This document shows, piece by piece, positions 52,397 to 60,418 of a stretch of DNA of 64,000 nucleotides; position 1 is the stretch's first letter; each line of letters opens with the position of its first letter. The translations under genes were made by a program, and so were the position numbers. Under the pieces are notes generated by a model. The model worked only from the letters and a program-made list of their open reading frames with translations. It was not told the DNA's origin and ran no database searches. The DNA is from Nocardioides astragali. Lineage in GTDB: Bacteria > Actinomycetota > Actinomycetes > Propionibacteriales > Nocardioidaceae. Location of the stretch: NCBI RefSeq assembly GCF_024436375.1, contig NZ_JAFMZM010000002.1, forward strand, positions 62,001 through 126,000, given 5' to 3'.

Positions 52397-53412
52397 AGGA
52401 GCCACCATCCCACGCCACAGGCGGACAGCACCGCCACCATCAGGACGAGTGGGACGAAGCGGAGCGCGAAGGCCCCGCCGAACTGACCGGACTCCATCGA
52501 GGCGAGCTTCACGTCCATGGCCGGACCGACCACCATGAAGACGAGCTTCGCGGTGTCGGAGAAGGCGCTGAGGCTGGCCGCGACGAAGGCGTCGGCCTCT
52601 GAGCAGAGGGCGACGACGAAGGCGAACACGGCCAGAGTCAGCACGGCGAGGACGGCGTTGCCGGCCACGCTCTCGATGATCTCTCGCGGGACGAAGGTGT
52701 TGATCGCGGCGGCGATCATCGCGCCGAGCACGAGGAAGCCGGCCGCGTGGATGAAGTCGTGGCGCACGCTGTCGACGAAGGCGTGCGCCGTCCCTTCGGT
52801 GTGGTCGTGCGCACGCTGGCGGTGCAGCAGGGGAACGCGGCCCGCGAAACGCAGCCACAGCCACCCCACCGCCACGGCGGTGACCAGCGAGGCGAGGAAC
52901 CGGGCCAGGACCACCTCGGGGCGCCCGGGGAACGCGACCGCGGTCGACACGAGCACGACGGGGTTCACCGCGGGGGCAGCGAGGAGGAACGTCAGGGCGA
53001 CCGAGGGGGCGACGCCGCGCCGCATCAGGCTGCTCGCCACGGGCACGGAGGCGCACTCGCAGCCCGGCAGGGCCACGCCGGCAAGACCGGCCACCGGCAC
53101 GCCCAGCGCGGGGTTGGCCGGAACCAGGCGGCGCAGCGCTCGCTCGGACAGCAGCGTCGAGATGATCGCCGCCAGGAGGACGCCGCCGACCAGGAACGGG
53201 ATCGACTGCACGACGATGGCCACGAAGATCGTGCTCCAGGTCGCCACCGCAGGGTGGTCCAGGCGGTCCACCAGCCACTGCTGCGAGGCCACCAGCGCGG
53301 CCAGCACGGCGAAGACGACGTACACCTGCACGGGGGCCGCACGTGGTGGGCGTTCGCGCTCCGGGGCCACGACGGGCTCTTGGCGCGCTGTCCGGGTCAT
53401 GCCCGCCACCAT
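52393..53412 (-). CDS. UPF0718 family permease
   Basis: This is a 339-residue protein with about eight membrane helices. The PGCECASVPVASSLMRRGVAPSVALTFLLAAPAVNPVVL segment is the family's conserved core, including a CEC motif. Paired with the DUF1980 gene and downstream of zur, it could move a metal or metal complex, by inference. ATG 53412 or 53400 may be the start. An imperfect inverted repeat lies 20 bp upstream. Confidence 0.82.
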   Translation of the reverse strand: MVAGMTRTARQEPVVAPERERPPRAAPVQVYVVFAVLAALVASQQWLVDRLDHPAVATWSTIFVAIVVQSIPFLVGGVLLAAIISTLLSERALRRLVPANPALGVPVAGLAGVALPGCECASVPVASSLMRRGVAPSVALTFLLAAPAVNPVVLVSTAVAFPGRPEVVLARFLASLVTAVAVGWLWLRFAGRVPLLHRQRAHDHTEGTAHAFVDSVRHDFIHAAGFLVLGAMIAAAINTFVPREIIESVAGNAVLAVLTLAVFAFVVALCSEADAFVAASLSAFSDTAKLVFMVVGPAMDVKLASMESGQFGGAFALRFVPLVLMVAVLSACGVGWWLL

Positions 53413-53431
53413 GTCTCCGAGGTCACCGGGG

Positions 53432-53452
53432 TGACGATAATCGGTGTCGTTA
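53432..53452. promoter_or_regulatory. Weak candidate Zur site before the permease
   Basis: The minus strand reads TAACGACA-CCGAT-TATCGTCA, an imperfect 8-5-8 inverted repeat with 10 of 15 positions shared with the box before the L31B gene. It lies between zur and the permease. Confidence 0.35.
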
Positions 53453-53503
53453 AGGATTTGCTACGACTGGCCGGTGCGTCTCACGCGCGCCGTTCGCTCC
53501 GGC

Positions 53504-53914
53504 TCAGCTGCCCTGGCACGCAGGGCACAGCCCGAACAGCTCGAGTGTGTGACTGACGTCGGAGAAGCCGTGCTCGCCGGCGATCGACTGGGTCCACCGC
53601 TCGACCGCCGGGCCGGACACCTCGACGGTCCGGCCGCACTGGCGGCACACGAGGTGGTGGTGGTGCTCGGTGCTGCAGCGACGGTAGATCGCCTCGCCCG
53701 AGTGGTTGAGCACGTCGAGGTCGCCCGCGTCGGCCATGGCGTTGAGGAGGCGGTAGACCGTCGCCATACCCATGGTCTCGCCACGAGAGCGCAGGATCTC
53801 GTGGAGCTCCTGCGCGCTGTGGAAGTCGTCCGTCTCGCCGAGCAGGGCCGTCAGCGCCCGGCGCTGGCGGGTCGACCTCTGGGGAGGCGTCGACCGCTCA
53901 GCCATCGCGCTCAC
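53504..53914 (-). CDS. zur: Zinc uptake regulator (Fur family)
   Basis: This is a 136-residue Fur-family regulator with a winged helix (TGMATVYRLLNAMADAGDL-like) and the metal motif HHHHLVCRQCGRTVEV plus C-terminal CPACQG, giving two CxxC pairs. Zinc specificity is inferred from the neighbouring zinc-independent ribosomal genes and the operator-like sequences. Start GTG 53914 is supported by AGGAGGTGGACA. The order is zur, permease, DUF1980, on one strand. Confidence 0.9.
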   Translation of the reverse strand: MSAMAERSTPPQRSTRQRRALTALLGETDDFHSAQELHEILRSRGETMGMATVYRLLNAMADAGDLDVLNHSGEAIYRRCSTEHHHHLVCRQCGRTVEVSGPAVERWTQSIAGEHGFSDVSHTLELFGLCPACQGS

Positions 53915-54147
53915 TGTCCACCTCCTGTGCCGTCTGCAGCTCGCCGGTCCGCACTCGTCCGCGGATCATCCGGAGCCTAGCCGAGGTCATTGCCGGAACG
54001 CCGACGACGCCTGCCGCGCCCCCTGGGCCGTCCTGTGTCCGGAGCGTTGGGCAGTGCGTCCTACTCTCAGGAGCGGGCGCCGGGCTGTCGAATCTCTCGA
54101 ACCGTCAGCACCGCGCCGACATGGCGGACGCACCTCGCGCCATGTAT

Positions 54148-54162
54148 AGAATGAGACTCGTT
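54148..54162. promoter_or_regulatory. Candidate Zur box in the HU promoter
   Basis: AGAATGAGACTCGTT, read as AACGAGTCTCATTCT on the minus strand, matches 13 of 15 bases of the box before the L31B operon. It overlaps a -10-like TATAGA (54145-54150), so binding would block transcription. Confidence 0.65.
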
Positions 54163-54188
54163 ATCAATCGGACACCATGGGAGAACAG

Positions 54189-54464
54189 ATGAACAAGCGT
54201 GAGCTCGTCGAGACCGTTGCCGACAGCACCGGGCTGGCCAAGTCCGAGACCGAGGCCGTCGTAGATGCCGTCGTGGGCGAGATCTCGAAGGCGCTGGCCG
54301 GCGGGGACAAGGTGTCGCTGGCCGGTTTCGGCACCTTCGAGGTCCGCGAGCGTGCCGCTCGGACCGGCCGCAACCCGCAGACCGGCGAGTCGATGGACAT
54401 CTCCGCGTCCAGAAGTGCGGGCTTCAAGCCGGCATCCGCGCTCAAGCAGGCCCTCAACGGCTGA
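54189..54464 (+). CDS. HU-family nucleoid protein, short form
   Basis: This is a 91-residue HU protein: MNKRELVETVADSTGLAKSETEAVVDAVVGEI, then the DNA-binding arm GTFEVRERAARTGRNPQTG. It lacks the long Lys/Ala-rich tail of the usual actinobacterial HupB, so it is a separate, short paralogue. Start 54189 is preceded by GGGAGA; the upstream ATG at 54177 is less likely. It is convergent with the ribosomal operon. The candidate Zur box ahead of it suggests induction in zinc starvation. Confidence 0.9.
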   Translation: MNKRELVETVADSTGLAKSETEAVVDAVVGEISKALAGGDKVSLAGFGTFEVRERAARTGRNPQTGESMDISASRSAGFKPASALKQALNG

Positions 54465-54491
54465 GCGCGCATCGGGGCGGCGGCCGGGCAG

Positions 54492-54794
54492 TCACCAGGA
54501 GGACTTGGTGATGCCCGGCAGCTCGCCCTTGTGCGCCAGCGTGCGCAGGTTGATGCGCGACAGCCCGGCCTTCCTGACGTACCCACGGGGACGGCCGTCG
54601 ACCTGGTCGCGGTTGCGCACCCGCACCGGACTGGCGTCACGAGGCAGGCGGTTGAGTGCCCGGACCGCGTCGTCACGTTCGTCGGGAGAGGTGGCTGTGC
54701 GGATCGCCTCCTTGAGCGCCGCCCGTCGCTCGGCGTAGCGAGCCACCACCTTCTTGCGTCGCTCGTTGGCGACGATCTTCGACTTCTTGGCCAT
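54492..54794 (-). CDS. rpsN: 30S ribosomal protein S14, zinc-independent form
   Basis: This is a 100-residue S14 without the CxxC-CxxC zinc ribbon: [17 protein letters not shown], then [27 protein letters not shown]. It probably replaces zinc-containing S14 when zinc is scarce. It is the last gene of the operon, its ATG overlapping the L33 stop. Confidence 0.95.
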   Translation of the reverse strand: MAKKSKIVANERRKKVVARYAERRAALKEAIRTATSPDERDDAVRALNRLPRDASPVRVRNRDQVDGRPRGYVRKAGLSRINLRTLAHKGELPGITKSSW

Positions 54795-54964
54795 CAGCGC
54801 TCCTCCCGGAACTCGACGTGCCGGCGCACGCGCGGGTCGTACTTGCGCAGCAGCAGCCGATCGGGGTCGTTGCGGCGGTTCTTCTGGGTGATGTAGGTGT
54901 AGCCGGTGCCTGCGGTGGAACGCAGCTTCACCTTGGGTCGGACGTGGCTGCCGCCCGCGGCCAT
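54794..54964 (-). CDS. rpmG: 50S ribosomal protein L33, zinc-independent form
   Basis: This is a 56-residue L33 ([19 protein letters not shown], then [16 protein letters not shown]). It has no Cys at all, whereas zinc-binding L33 has four. It overlaps L28 and S14 by ATGA junctions. It is short and easily missed. Confidence 0.93.
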   Translation of the reverse strand: MAAGGSHVRPKVKLRSTAGTGYTYITQKNRRNDPDRLLLRKYDPRVRRHVEFREER

Positions 54965-55200
54965 CAGAGCTTGTCCCCTCGAGCGAGGATCCCGGCGACG
55001 ACGGCGTCGATGCCGCGCTGGTCGATGGTCTTGATCCCGCGGGCGCTGACGGTGAGCGTCACCGCGCGGTCGAGGGACGGCACCCAGTAGCGCTTGGACT
55101 GGATGTTGACGTCGAAGCGCCGCTTGGTGCGACGGTGGGAGTGGGAGACGTGGTGGCCGAAGCCCGGCTTGGCGCCGCTGACCTGGCAGATGCGTGACAT
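54964..55200 (-). CDS. rpmB: 50S ribosomal protein L28, zinc-independent form
   Basis: This is a 78-residue L28: [36 protein letters not shown]. Only one Cys remains of the CxxC that would bind zinc. It overlaps the L33 gene by ATGA. Confidence 0.94.
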   Translation of the reverse strand: MSRICQVSGAKPGFGHHVSHSHRRTKRRFDVNIQSKRYWVPSLDRAVTLTVSARGIKTIDQRGIDAVVAGILARGDKL

Positions 55201-55223
55201 GGGATTCCTCCTGCCCTCGGTGT

Positions 55224-55346
55224 TCAGCCCTGGCGGGTCTTCAGCCGAGGGTTCCGCTTGTTGATGACGTAGATGCGGCCGCGACGGCGGACGACCTGGG
55301 ATCCGGGCTGGTTCTTCACCGAGCGGATGGAGTTGCGTACCTTCAT
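55224..55346 (-). CDS. ykgO: 50S ribosomal protein L36, type B (zinc-independent)
   Basis: This is a 40-residue protein, [20 protein letters not shown] then [19 protein letters not shown]. It has the L36 fold but no CxxC...CxxxxH, the form made under zinc limitation. Too short for ordinary gene calling. Confidence 0.9.
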   Translation of the reverse strand: MKVRNSIRSVKNQPGSQVVRRRGRIYVINKRNPRLKTRQG

Positions 55347-55404
55347 CGGTCCTCCTGGGTTGCGGCTGGGTAGTGGGGTGGGTGGCACCTCGCTCGGGCT
55401 GCGC

Positions 55405-55587
55405 TCATCGAGTGCTCCACGGCGCAGGATCGACGTAGCCTCGCGCGATGCCGCGCAGCAGTGGTCGGGGAACGCGATAGGTCCTGCCGTCGATCGTGAC
55501 GGGGACCAGGTCGACCGGTGTCGCCTTCCACTGGGACCTGCGATGGCGGGTGTTGCTGCGTGAGGTGCGGCGCTTGGGGACGGCCAC
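55405..55587 (-). CDS. rpmF: 50S ribosomal protein L32, zinc-independent form
   Basis: This is a 60-residue L32: [19 protein letters not shown], with the downstream part free of Cys, whereas common L32 has a four-Cys zinc ribbon. GTG 55587 is preceded by GGAAGGAG. The gene is inside a longer frame with no other support. Confidence 0.88.
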   Translation of the reverse strand: MAVPKRRTSRSNTRHRRSQWKATPVDLVPVTIDGRTYRVPRPLLRGIARGYVDPAPWSTR

Positions 55588-55634
55588 GGGTGCTCCTTCC
55601 GGGGGCAGGGGTTCGAGGCAGGGTTCGGACGTGG

Positions 55635-56708
55635 TCAGGCCACGTCGCGGATGTCGCCGAGCCAGGGCTCGAGACCGTCTTCGAGGACGTCCCACGGCTG
55701 TTGGTGGAGCGCCTCCTGGGGCGTGAGGAGGACCTCCTCGAATGCGGCCGTCAGGTCGCCCGGAGGTGTTCCGAGGCCAGTGACGACGAGTCGGGTCACC
55801 GGCGTACGACGCCCCCAGGGGCTGTATCCGCCGATGCTCAGCTGGCCCCCGGCGCCGGACCACTCCAGCATGTCCCCGGGACGAGTGGGCACCCAGAAGC
55901 AGCCGCGCGCGCGATGGGCGCCCGAGCCGAGCCGCTCGATCTGGTCCAGCAACCTCTCGGGGTGGAAGGGGCGCGGCGAGCGCAGGTCCAGCCGCCACGC
56001 GTGGCTCGCGCCCAGTGGAGGGAGCTCGCCGTCGAACTCGGGGGAGCACCAGGCGGTGGCGAGGCTGTTGTGGTGCCGATCGGCTGTGAGCTGGGCGCCG
56101 TCGAGACGGTCCGCGCCGGTGACGACCGGTGCCCCGGGACGCGCCAGGGCGTGCAGGAGGTCGATGGCCTCCACGCCCGGATCGGTGTCGACGACGACGA
56201 CGTCCGCGAACTCGACCTGGGCGCACGCGACCTCGCCGACACCGCGGTCGTCGTGGGGGTTGGAGTGCACGCCGCGCTCGCGCAGCAGGTCGTCGCTCAG
56301 CAGGTCTCGCGCTACGTCGGCGGCTCCCACCGTGGCGATGACGTTGCTCAGCTTGAGGTGCCGCGCAAGTCGGCTGTTCGTGGCCAGGGCGTGTGCGAGC
56401 TGGCCCGCCTCGGTGGCGGTGGGCAGCCCGGAGACGATGCTGCTCCACCGGTCGTCGCGGGCCAGTCGCTCGAGAGTGGGCAGGATGTCCTCGCGGAGCG
56501 CGCAGCTGACGCATGCGTGCTCGAGCTGGGTCTCCTCCTGCTCCACGATGCCCGTGACGTCACTGACCGTCCGGGTGAGCACCTGTGAGTGCGGGTCGAT
56601 CCGGTGGCGCACCGAGACTGCCCGTGGCAGGTCCCAGGCCAGGCTCAGGAGCGTGGTGTCCATCGACACCGGGTCCACGCCGGTCACGACGACGAGCGGG
56701 GTCCTCAT
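55635..56708 (-). CDS. COG0523/CobW-like protein with degenerate P-loop
   Basis: This is a 357-residue protein with the COG0523 layout: [12 protein letters not shown] (metal-binding Cys motif) after the N-terminal region, [12 protein letters not shown], and a C-terminal CobW-C domain. The Walker A motif GxxxxGKT is replaced by [10 protein letters not shown], losing the GK, so GTP binding is doubtful. COG0523 proteins deliver zinc to client proteins under starvation. The ATG overlaps the L31B stop, putting it in the zinc operon. The role could be as a zinc buffer or scaffold. Confidence 0.82.
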   Translation of the reverse strand: MRTPLVVVTGVDPVSMDTTLLSLAWDLPRAVSVRHRIDPHSQVLTRTVSDVTGIVEQEETQLEHACVSCALREDILPTLERLARDDRWSSIVSGLPTATEAGQLAHALATNSRLARHLKLSNVIATVGAADVARDLLSDDLLRERGVHSNPHDDRGVGEVACAQVEFADVVVVDTDPGVEAIDLLHALARPGAPVVTGADRLDGAQLTADRHHNSLATAWCSPEFDGELPPLGASHAWRLDLRSPRPFHPERLLDQIERLGSGAHRARGCFWVPTRPGDMLEWSGAGGQLSIGGYSPWGRRTPVTRLVVTGLGTPPGDLTAAFEEVLLTPQEALHQQPWDVLEDGLEPWLGDIRDVA

Positions 56709-56959
56709 CGCGAGCTCCCGTAGCGGCGCTGGAACCTCTCGACCCGTCCCTCACTGTCGAGGGTGCGGGCGGTGCCGGTCCAGAACGGGTGGCTGTCGCT
56801 CGAGATGTCGACGTCGACGACGGGGTACTCCGTGCCGTCGATCTCGACGGACGTGTCGATGTCGTGGCCGACCAGGGTCGACCGGGTGAGGGAGAGCCGG
56901 CCGGTCGATCGGTCGCGGAACGCCACCAGTCCGTATGCGGGATGGATCCCTTGCTTCAC
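56705..56959 (-). CDS. rpmE2: 50S ribosomal protein L31, type B (zinc-independent)
   Basis: This is an 84-residue L31: MKQGIHPAYGLVAFRDRSTG, ending VERFQRRYG. It lacks the Cys of zinc-type L31. The GTG start follows TTAGGAGG. First gene of the operon, with a candidate Zur box at its promoter. Confidence 0.94.
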   Translation of the reverse strand: MKQGIHPAYGLVAFRDRSTGRLSLTRSTLVGHDIDTSVEIDGTEYPVVDVDISSDSHPFWTGTARTLDSEGRVERFQRRYGSSR

Positions 56960-56972
56960 TGCGCCTCCTAAG

Positions 56973-56987
56973 AACGAGAATCATTCT
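56973..56987. promoter_or_regulatory. Candidate Zur box at the ribosomal operon promoter
   Basis: AACGAGAATCATTCT contains the perfect palindrome GAGAAT-C-ATTCTC (56976-56988). On the minus strand the -10 TATACT (56989-56994) and -35-like TGGCAT (57012-57017, 17-bp spacing) lie just upstream. A bound repressor would occlude the start site. Confidence 0.72.
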
Positions 56988-57063
56988 CAGTATAGGCGAC
57001 GCCGGTGCACGATGCCAGACATGGGTCGCGGCGGGGGGCTGGTCCGCCGCGGCCGCGCCCTCG

Positions 57064-58527
57064 CTAGGTGCCGCAGAACGTCCGATAGGTGCCGAAGGAC
57101 TCGGGGGCCGGCGAGGCGTAGCGGTCGAGGCCTGGACGCTCCTCGTACGGCGCCGACAGCGCGTGCAACAGGCCGTCGAGCGGCCCCAGGTCGCCGACAG
57201 TCGCGGCGGTGAGGCACTCCTCGACGAGGTGGTTGCGCGGGATGTAGGCGGGGTTGGTGGCGTCCATCGACCCGGCGTCCGGAGCCAGCGTCAGCCAGCG
57301 CTCTGCCCAGGCATCGAACGCGGCCAGGTCGAGGAACAGCCCGCGCGCCGGCTCGGCATCCCCACGTGCCGCCGCGCCGAGGCTGCGGAAGAAGGAGGTG
57401 TGGTCGACGCGGTTGTCCTGCATCAGGGTGACGAGGTCACCGACGAGCCGCGACGTCACCGCGTCGTCGAGGCCGTCGGGGAGGCCCAGCTTGGCCCGCA
57501 TGCCGGCCGACCAGGCGGCCGAGTACTCGACCCGGAACGCCCCCAGCGACTGCGTGGCGACCTCCACTGCGTCCTCCTCCGCGTCGGCGAGCAGGGGCAG
57601 TAGTGCTTCGGCGAGGCGGGCGAGGTTCCACTCCGCCACGACCGGTTGGTTGCCGTAGGCGTAGCGTCCGCCGGTGTCGATGGAGCTGTAGGCCGTGGAC
57701 GGGTCGAACGCCTCCAGGAACGCACACGGGCCGTAGTCGATGGTCTCGCCGGAGATGGTCATGTTGTCGGTGTTCATCACTCCGTGCACGAACCCGACGA
57801 GCATCCACTGCGCCACCAGCGACGCCTGGACAGCCACCACGGCCTCGAACAGGCCGACGTACGGCTGCTCTGCGTCCGCTGCCTCGGGGTGGTGCCGGGC
57901 GATCGCGTGGTCCGCGAGCCGGCGCAGCAGCTCGGCGTCGCCGGTGGAGCGCGCGTACTGGAACGTCCCGACGCGCAGGTGGCTGCTCGCCACTCGCGCC
58001 AGCACGGCACCGGGCTGCACGGTCTCCCGGCGCACACCTCGCCCCGTCGCGACCACGGCCAGCGAGCGGGTCGTGGGGATGCCGAGGGCGTGCATGGCCT
58101 CGCTGACCACGTACTCGCGGAGCATCGGCCCCACCGCGGCCAGGCCGTCGCCACCGCGGGCGAACGGCGTCCGACCGGAGCCCTTGAGGTGCAGGTCGCG
58201 CAGCCGCCCCGAGCCGTCGGGCAGCTCTCCCATGAGCAGCGCGCGCCCGTCGCCGAGCTGCGGCGAGTAGCCGCCGAACTGGTGGCCGGCGTACGCCTGC
58301 GCGACCGGCGTCGCCCCCTCCGGCACGACGGTGCCGGTCAGCAGGCCGAGACCCTCGCGGCCACGCAGCCAGACGGCGTCGAGCCCCAGCTCGTGGGCCA
58401 GAGGCTCGTTGATGACCAGCAACCGCGGCTCCGGCACCTCCTCGGCCGTCCACGGGACGGCGAGGTCGGCGAGCTCGTGGGCGAAGCGGTTGCCGAGCGT
58501 GAGGGTGGGGGACTGTGCCGGGATCAC
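57064..58527 (-). CDS. selO: SelO/YdiU pseudokinase adenylyltransferase
   Basis: This is a 487-residue protein of the SelO family. Visible are [69 protein letters not shown] and the C-terminal FCGT with Cys at the position of selenocysteine in eukaryotic SelO. Family members transfer AMP from ATP to protein Ser/Thr/Tyr and help in oxidative-stress resistance. GTG 58527 lies six bases after the -10-like TACCGT, so the message is likely leaderless. Confidence 0.93.
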   Translation of the reverse strand: MIPAQSPTLTLGNRFAHELADLAVPWTAEEVPEPRLLVINEPLAHELGLDAVWLRGREGLGLLTGTVVPEGATPVAQAYAGHQFGGYSPQLGDGRALLMGELPDGSGRLRDLHLKGSGRTPFARGGDGLAAVGPMLREYVVSEAMHALGIPTTRSLAVVATGRGVRRETVQPGAVLARVASSHLRVGTFQYARSTGDAELLRRLADHAIARHHPEAADAEQPYVGLFEAVVAVQASLVAQWMLVGFVHGVMNTDNMTISGETIDYGPCAFLEAFDPSTAYSSIDTGGRYAYGNQPVVAEWNLARLAEALLPLLADAEEDAVEVATQSLGAFRVEYSAAWSAGMRAKLGLPDGLDDAVTSRLVGDLVTLMQDNRVDHTSFFRSLGAAARGDAEPARGLFLDLAAFDAWAERWLTLAPDAGSMDATNPAYIPRNHLVEECLTAATVGDLGPLDGLLHALSAPYEERPGLDRYASPAPESFGTYRTFCGT

Positions 58528-58533
58528 CCTTCG

Positions 58534-58539
58534 ACGGTA
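58534..58539 (-). promoter_or_regulatory. -10 element TACCGT for leaderless selO
   Basis: On the minus strand TACCGT precedes GTG 58527 by six bases with no Shine-Dalgarno sequence. Confidence 0.45.
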
Positions 58540-58580
58540 CGCCGAGCGTCCTGGCTGCGACGCCGCCAGGTGTCACTCGG

Positions 58581-59414
58581 CTAGGCCGGCTCGAAGCTCG
58601 CGAGCAGCGCCTGGAGCGCCTGTTGGTCGGGACCGACGAACTCGGGTCCGTTCGGCGCGGCAGCGACGTGGTCGAAGAGCACGTCGTTCAGACCCTGGGC
58701 CGGGGGCAGGTGGGAGCTGAGGATCGCCGAGGGGTCCAGGCGGCGGATCGGGTCGATCGTGGCGTGGAACTTCACCGGGTCGACGAGACGTGCCCAGGGG
58801 CTGTCGATGGCGGCCCAGAGCATCATCGCCGACTCCAGGTCCGGCGCGTCGCGCACGTCGGCCCCCTGCGCCAGGTCCGCAGTCGGCATCGGCCCTCCGA
58901 AACAGTCCGAGGAGAAGAAGGCTCCGCCCTTGCTCTCCTGGAAACCGACCGTCGCGGGATTGTCGAAGAGCGGCGGCCGATGGGCGGTGAGGGTGCGATC
59001 ACCGATGTCGAGGGACTGGCCGGGGTTGAGGAAGTACACCCGGTCGAGGGGGACCTCCCACTGGGTGGACATGATGCCGGCGCCGATGAACGTCGTGACC
59101 AGCCGTGCCTGCGGAGCAGCCGCGAGGAGCTGGAAGAGGCCGCCCGTGTGGTCCCGGTCGGGGTGGGTCAACCAGATCCACCGGACGTCGGCGGGGTCGA
59201 TGACAGTGGACAGGTCACCGACGAAGTCCTTGTCCAGGTTGCTGAGGCCGGTGTCGACGACGACCGGCTGCTGGGCGTGCAGGACGAACGTGTTGACGGG
59301 CAGGAAGCCGAGTCCCGGAACTTCGGCACAGTCGCTGAGCAGTGTCACGTCGGGGGTGATCGAGTGGACCTGCATCGGGAGCTCCAGATGGGTCGGAAGG
59401 GATGGATCTTCCAT
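58581..59414 (-). CDS. MBL-fold metallo-hydrolase
   Basis: This is a 277-residue metallo-beta-lactamase-fold protein with the metal motif LTHPDRDHTGG, QQPVVVDTGLSNLD, and later AFFSSDCFGGPM and AILSSHLPPA. The motif reads HPDRDH rather than the usual HxHxDH (first His replaced by a different spacing), so metal binding may differ; flavodiiron-like or hydrolase activity is open. The start at 59414 has CAGGAG at good spacing; ATG 59441 is an alternative. Confidence 0.78.
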   Translation of the reverse strand: MEDPSLPTHLELPMQVHSITPDVTLLSDCAEVPGLGFLPVNTFVLHAQQPVVVDTGLSNLDKDFVGDLSTVIDPADVRWIWLTHPDRDHTGGLFQLLAAAPQARLVTTFIGAGIMSTQWEVPLDRVYFLNPGQSLDIGDRTLTAHRPPLFDNPATVGFQESKGGAFFSSDCFGGPMPTADLAQGADVRDAPDLESAMMLWAAIDSPWARLVDPVKFHATIDPIRRLDPSAILSSHLPPAQGLNDVLFDHVAAAPNGPEFVGPDQQALQALLASFEPA

Positions 59415-59500
59415 GGTCCGGCTCCTGACTGGGGTTGTCATCACTGATCTGGCAACCGGTCTAGGCGGGTCCGCAGGACCGGGGATGCAAGGCTGGGGCG

Positions 59501-60418
59501 ATGAGGATCGCCCTGGATGGCGTCCGGGAGCTCCGCTTCGGGGACGGGACACCCGTACGCGCCGCGTCGGGCGTGGCGCCATTCGGTGACGGCTTCCTGG
59601 TCGCGCAGGACGACGCCACGCACGCCGCCTGGTTCCGCGAGGGACGTGCGACACCGGTGCGGCTGGTCCCTGCCCGACAGGGGAGGGAGACCTTCGACGA
59701 GGCCTCCGGCACCAAGCACCTCAAGCCGGACCTGGAGGCGGCCTGTGAGGTGACCACGGACGGCGCCAGGGGAGTGCTGCTGCTCGGGTCCGGCTCGTCA
59801 CCCGAGCGGATGAGGTGGTCGCTGGTGAACCAGCGCGACGAGGGGACGGACCACCGGGTGGCGGATCTCGCGCCGCTGTACGACGTCGTCGCTGGGGTGC
59901 TGGACGTCCCGCTCGACCTGCTCAACTTGGAGGGCGCCTGCGTCCTGGGAACGGCCCTTCGCTGGTACCACCGCGGCATGCCCTCGGCAGGCTGGCCCTC
60001 GCGGAGCGTGGACCTCCCGCTGGCCGCTGCGTTGGACGCCGCCTTGGGCAGGGCTGCGCCCGAGGACGTACCGGTCACCAACCCGGTGACCTACCACCTG
60101 GGGGCCGTGGACGACGTCGGGCTGGCGATCACCGACGCCATCGCCCTGCCCGACGGCGCCGTCCTCGTCAGCGCGGCCGCGGAGGACAGCCCCAACCCTC
60201 GAGACGACGGGCCCGTCGTCGCCTCGGCGCTGGCGTTGGTCCGCGACGGTGTCGTCGGCCCCGTGGTCGAGCTCCCGCGGATCCGGGACGCGGTCTCGAA
60301 GGTGGAGGGTCTGATGCTGGTCGAGGCGGGCGTCGGCGAAGCGCGAGTGCTGGCCGTCGCCGACGCCGACGACCCCGGCACCGCCTCGGTCGCGATCGAT
60401 CTCGGCGTGCGCTACTGA
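59501..60418 (+). CDS. Uncharacterised protein, DUF6929-like
   Basis: This is a 305-residue soluble protein with beta-rich, propeller-like repeats, such as GVAPFGDGFLVAQDD, DGARGVLLLGSGSS and AITDAIALPDGAVLV. The family name is from memory and the function is not known. The ATG lies six bases after AAGGCT, a weak -10. Its end overlaps the convergent beta-glucosidase gene by 7 bp. Confidence 0.6.
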   Translation: MRIALDGVRELRFGDGTPVRAASGVAPFGDGFLVAQDDATHAAWFREGRATPVRLVPARQGRETFDEASGTKHLKPDLEAACEVTTDGARGVLLLGSGSSPERMRWSLVNQRDEGTDHRVADLAPLYDVVAGVLDVPLDLLNLEGACVLGTALRWYHRGMPSAGWPSRSVDLPLAAALDAALGRAAPEDVPVTNPVTYHLGAVDDVGLAITDAIALPDGAVLVSAAAEDSPNPRDDGPVVASALALVRDGVVGPVVELPRIRDAVSKVEGLMLVEAGVGEARVLAVADADDPGTASVAIDLGVRY

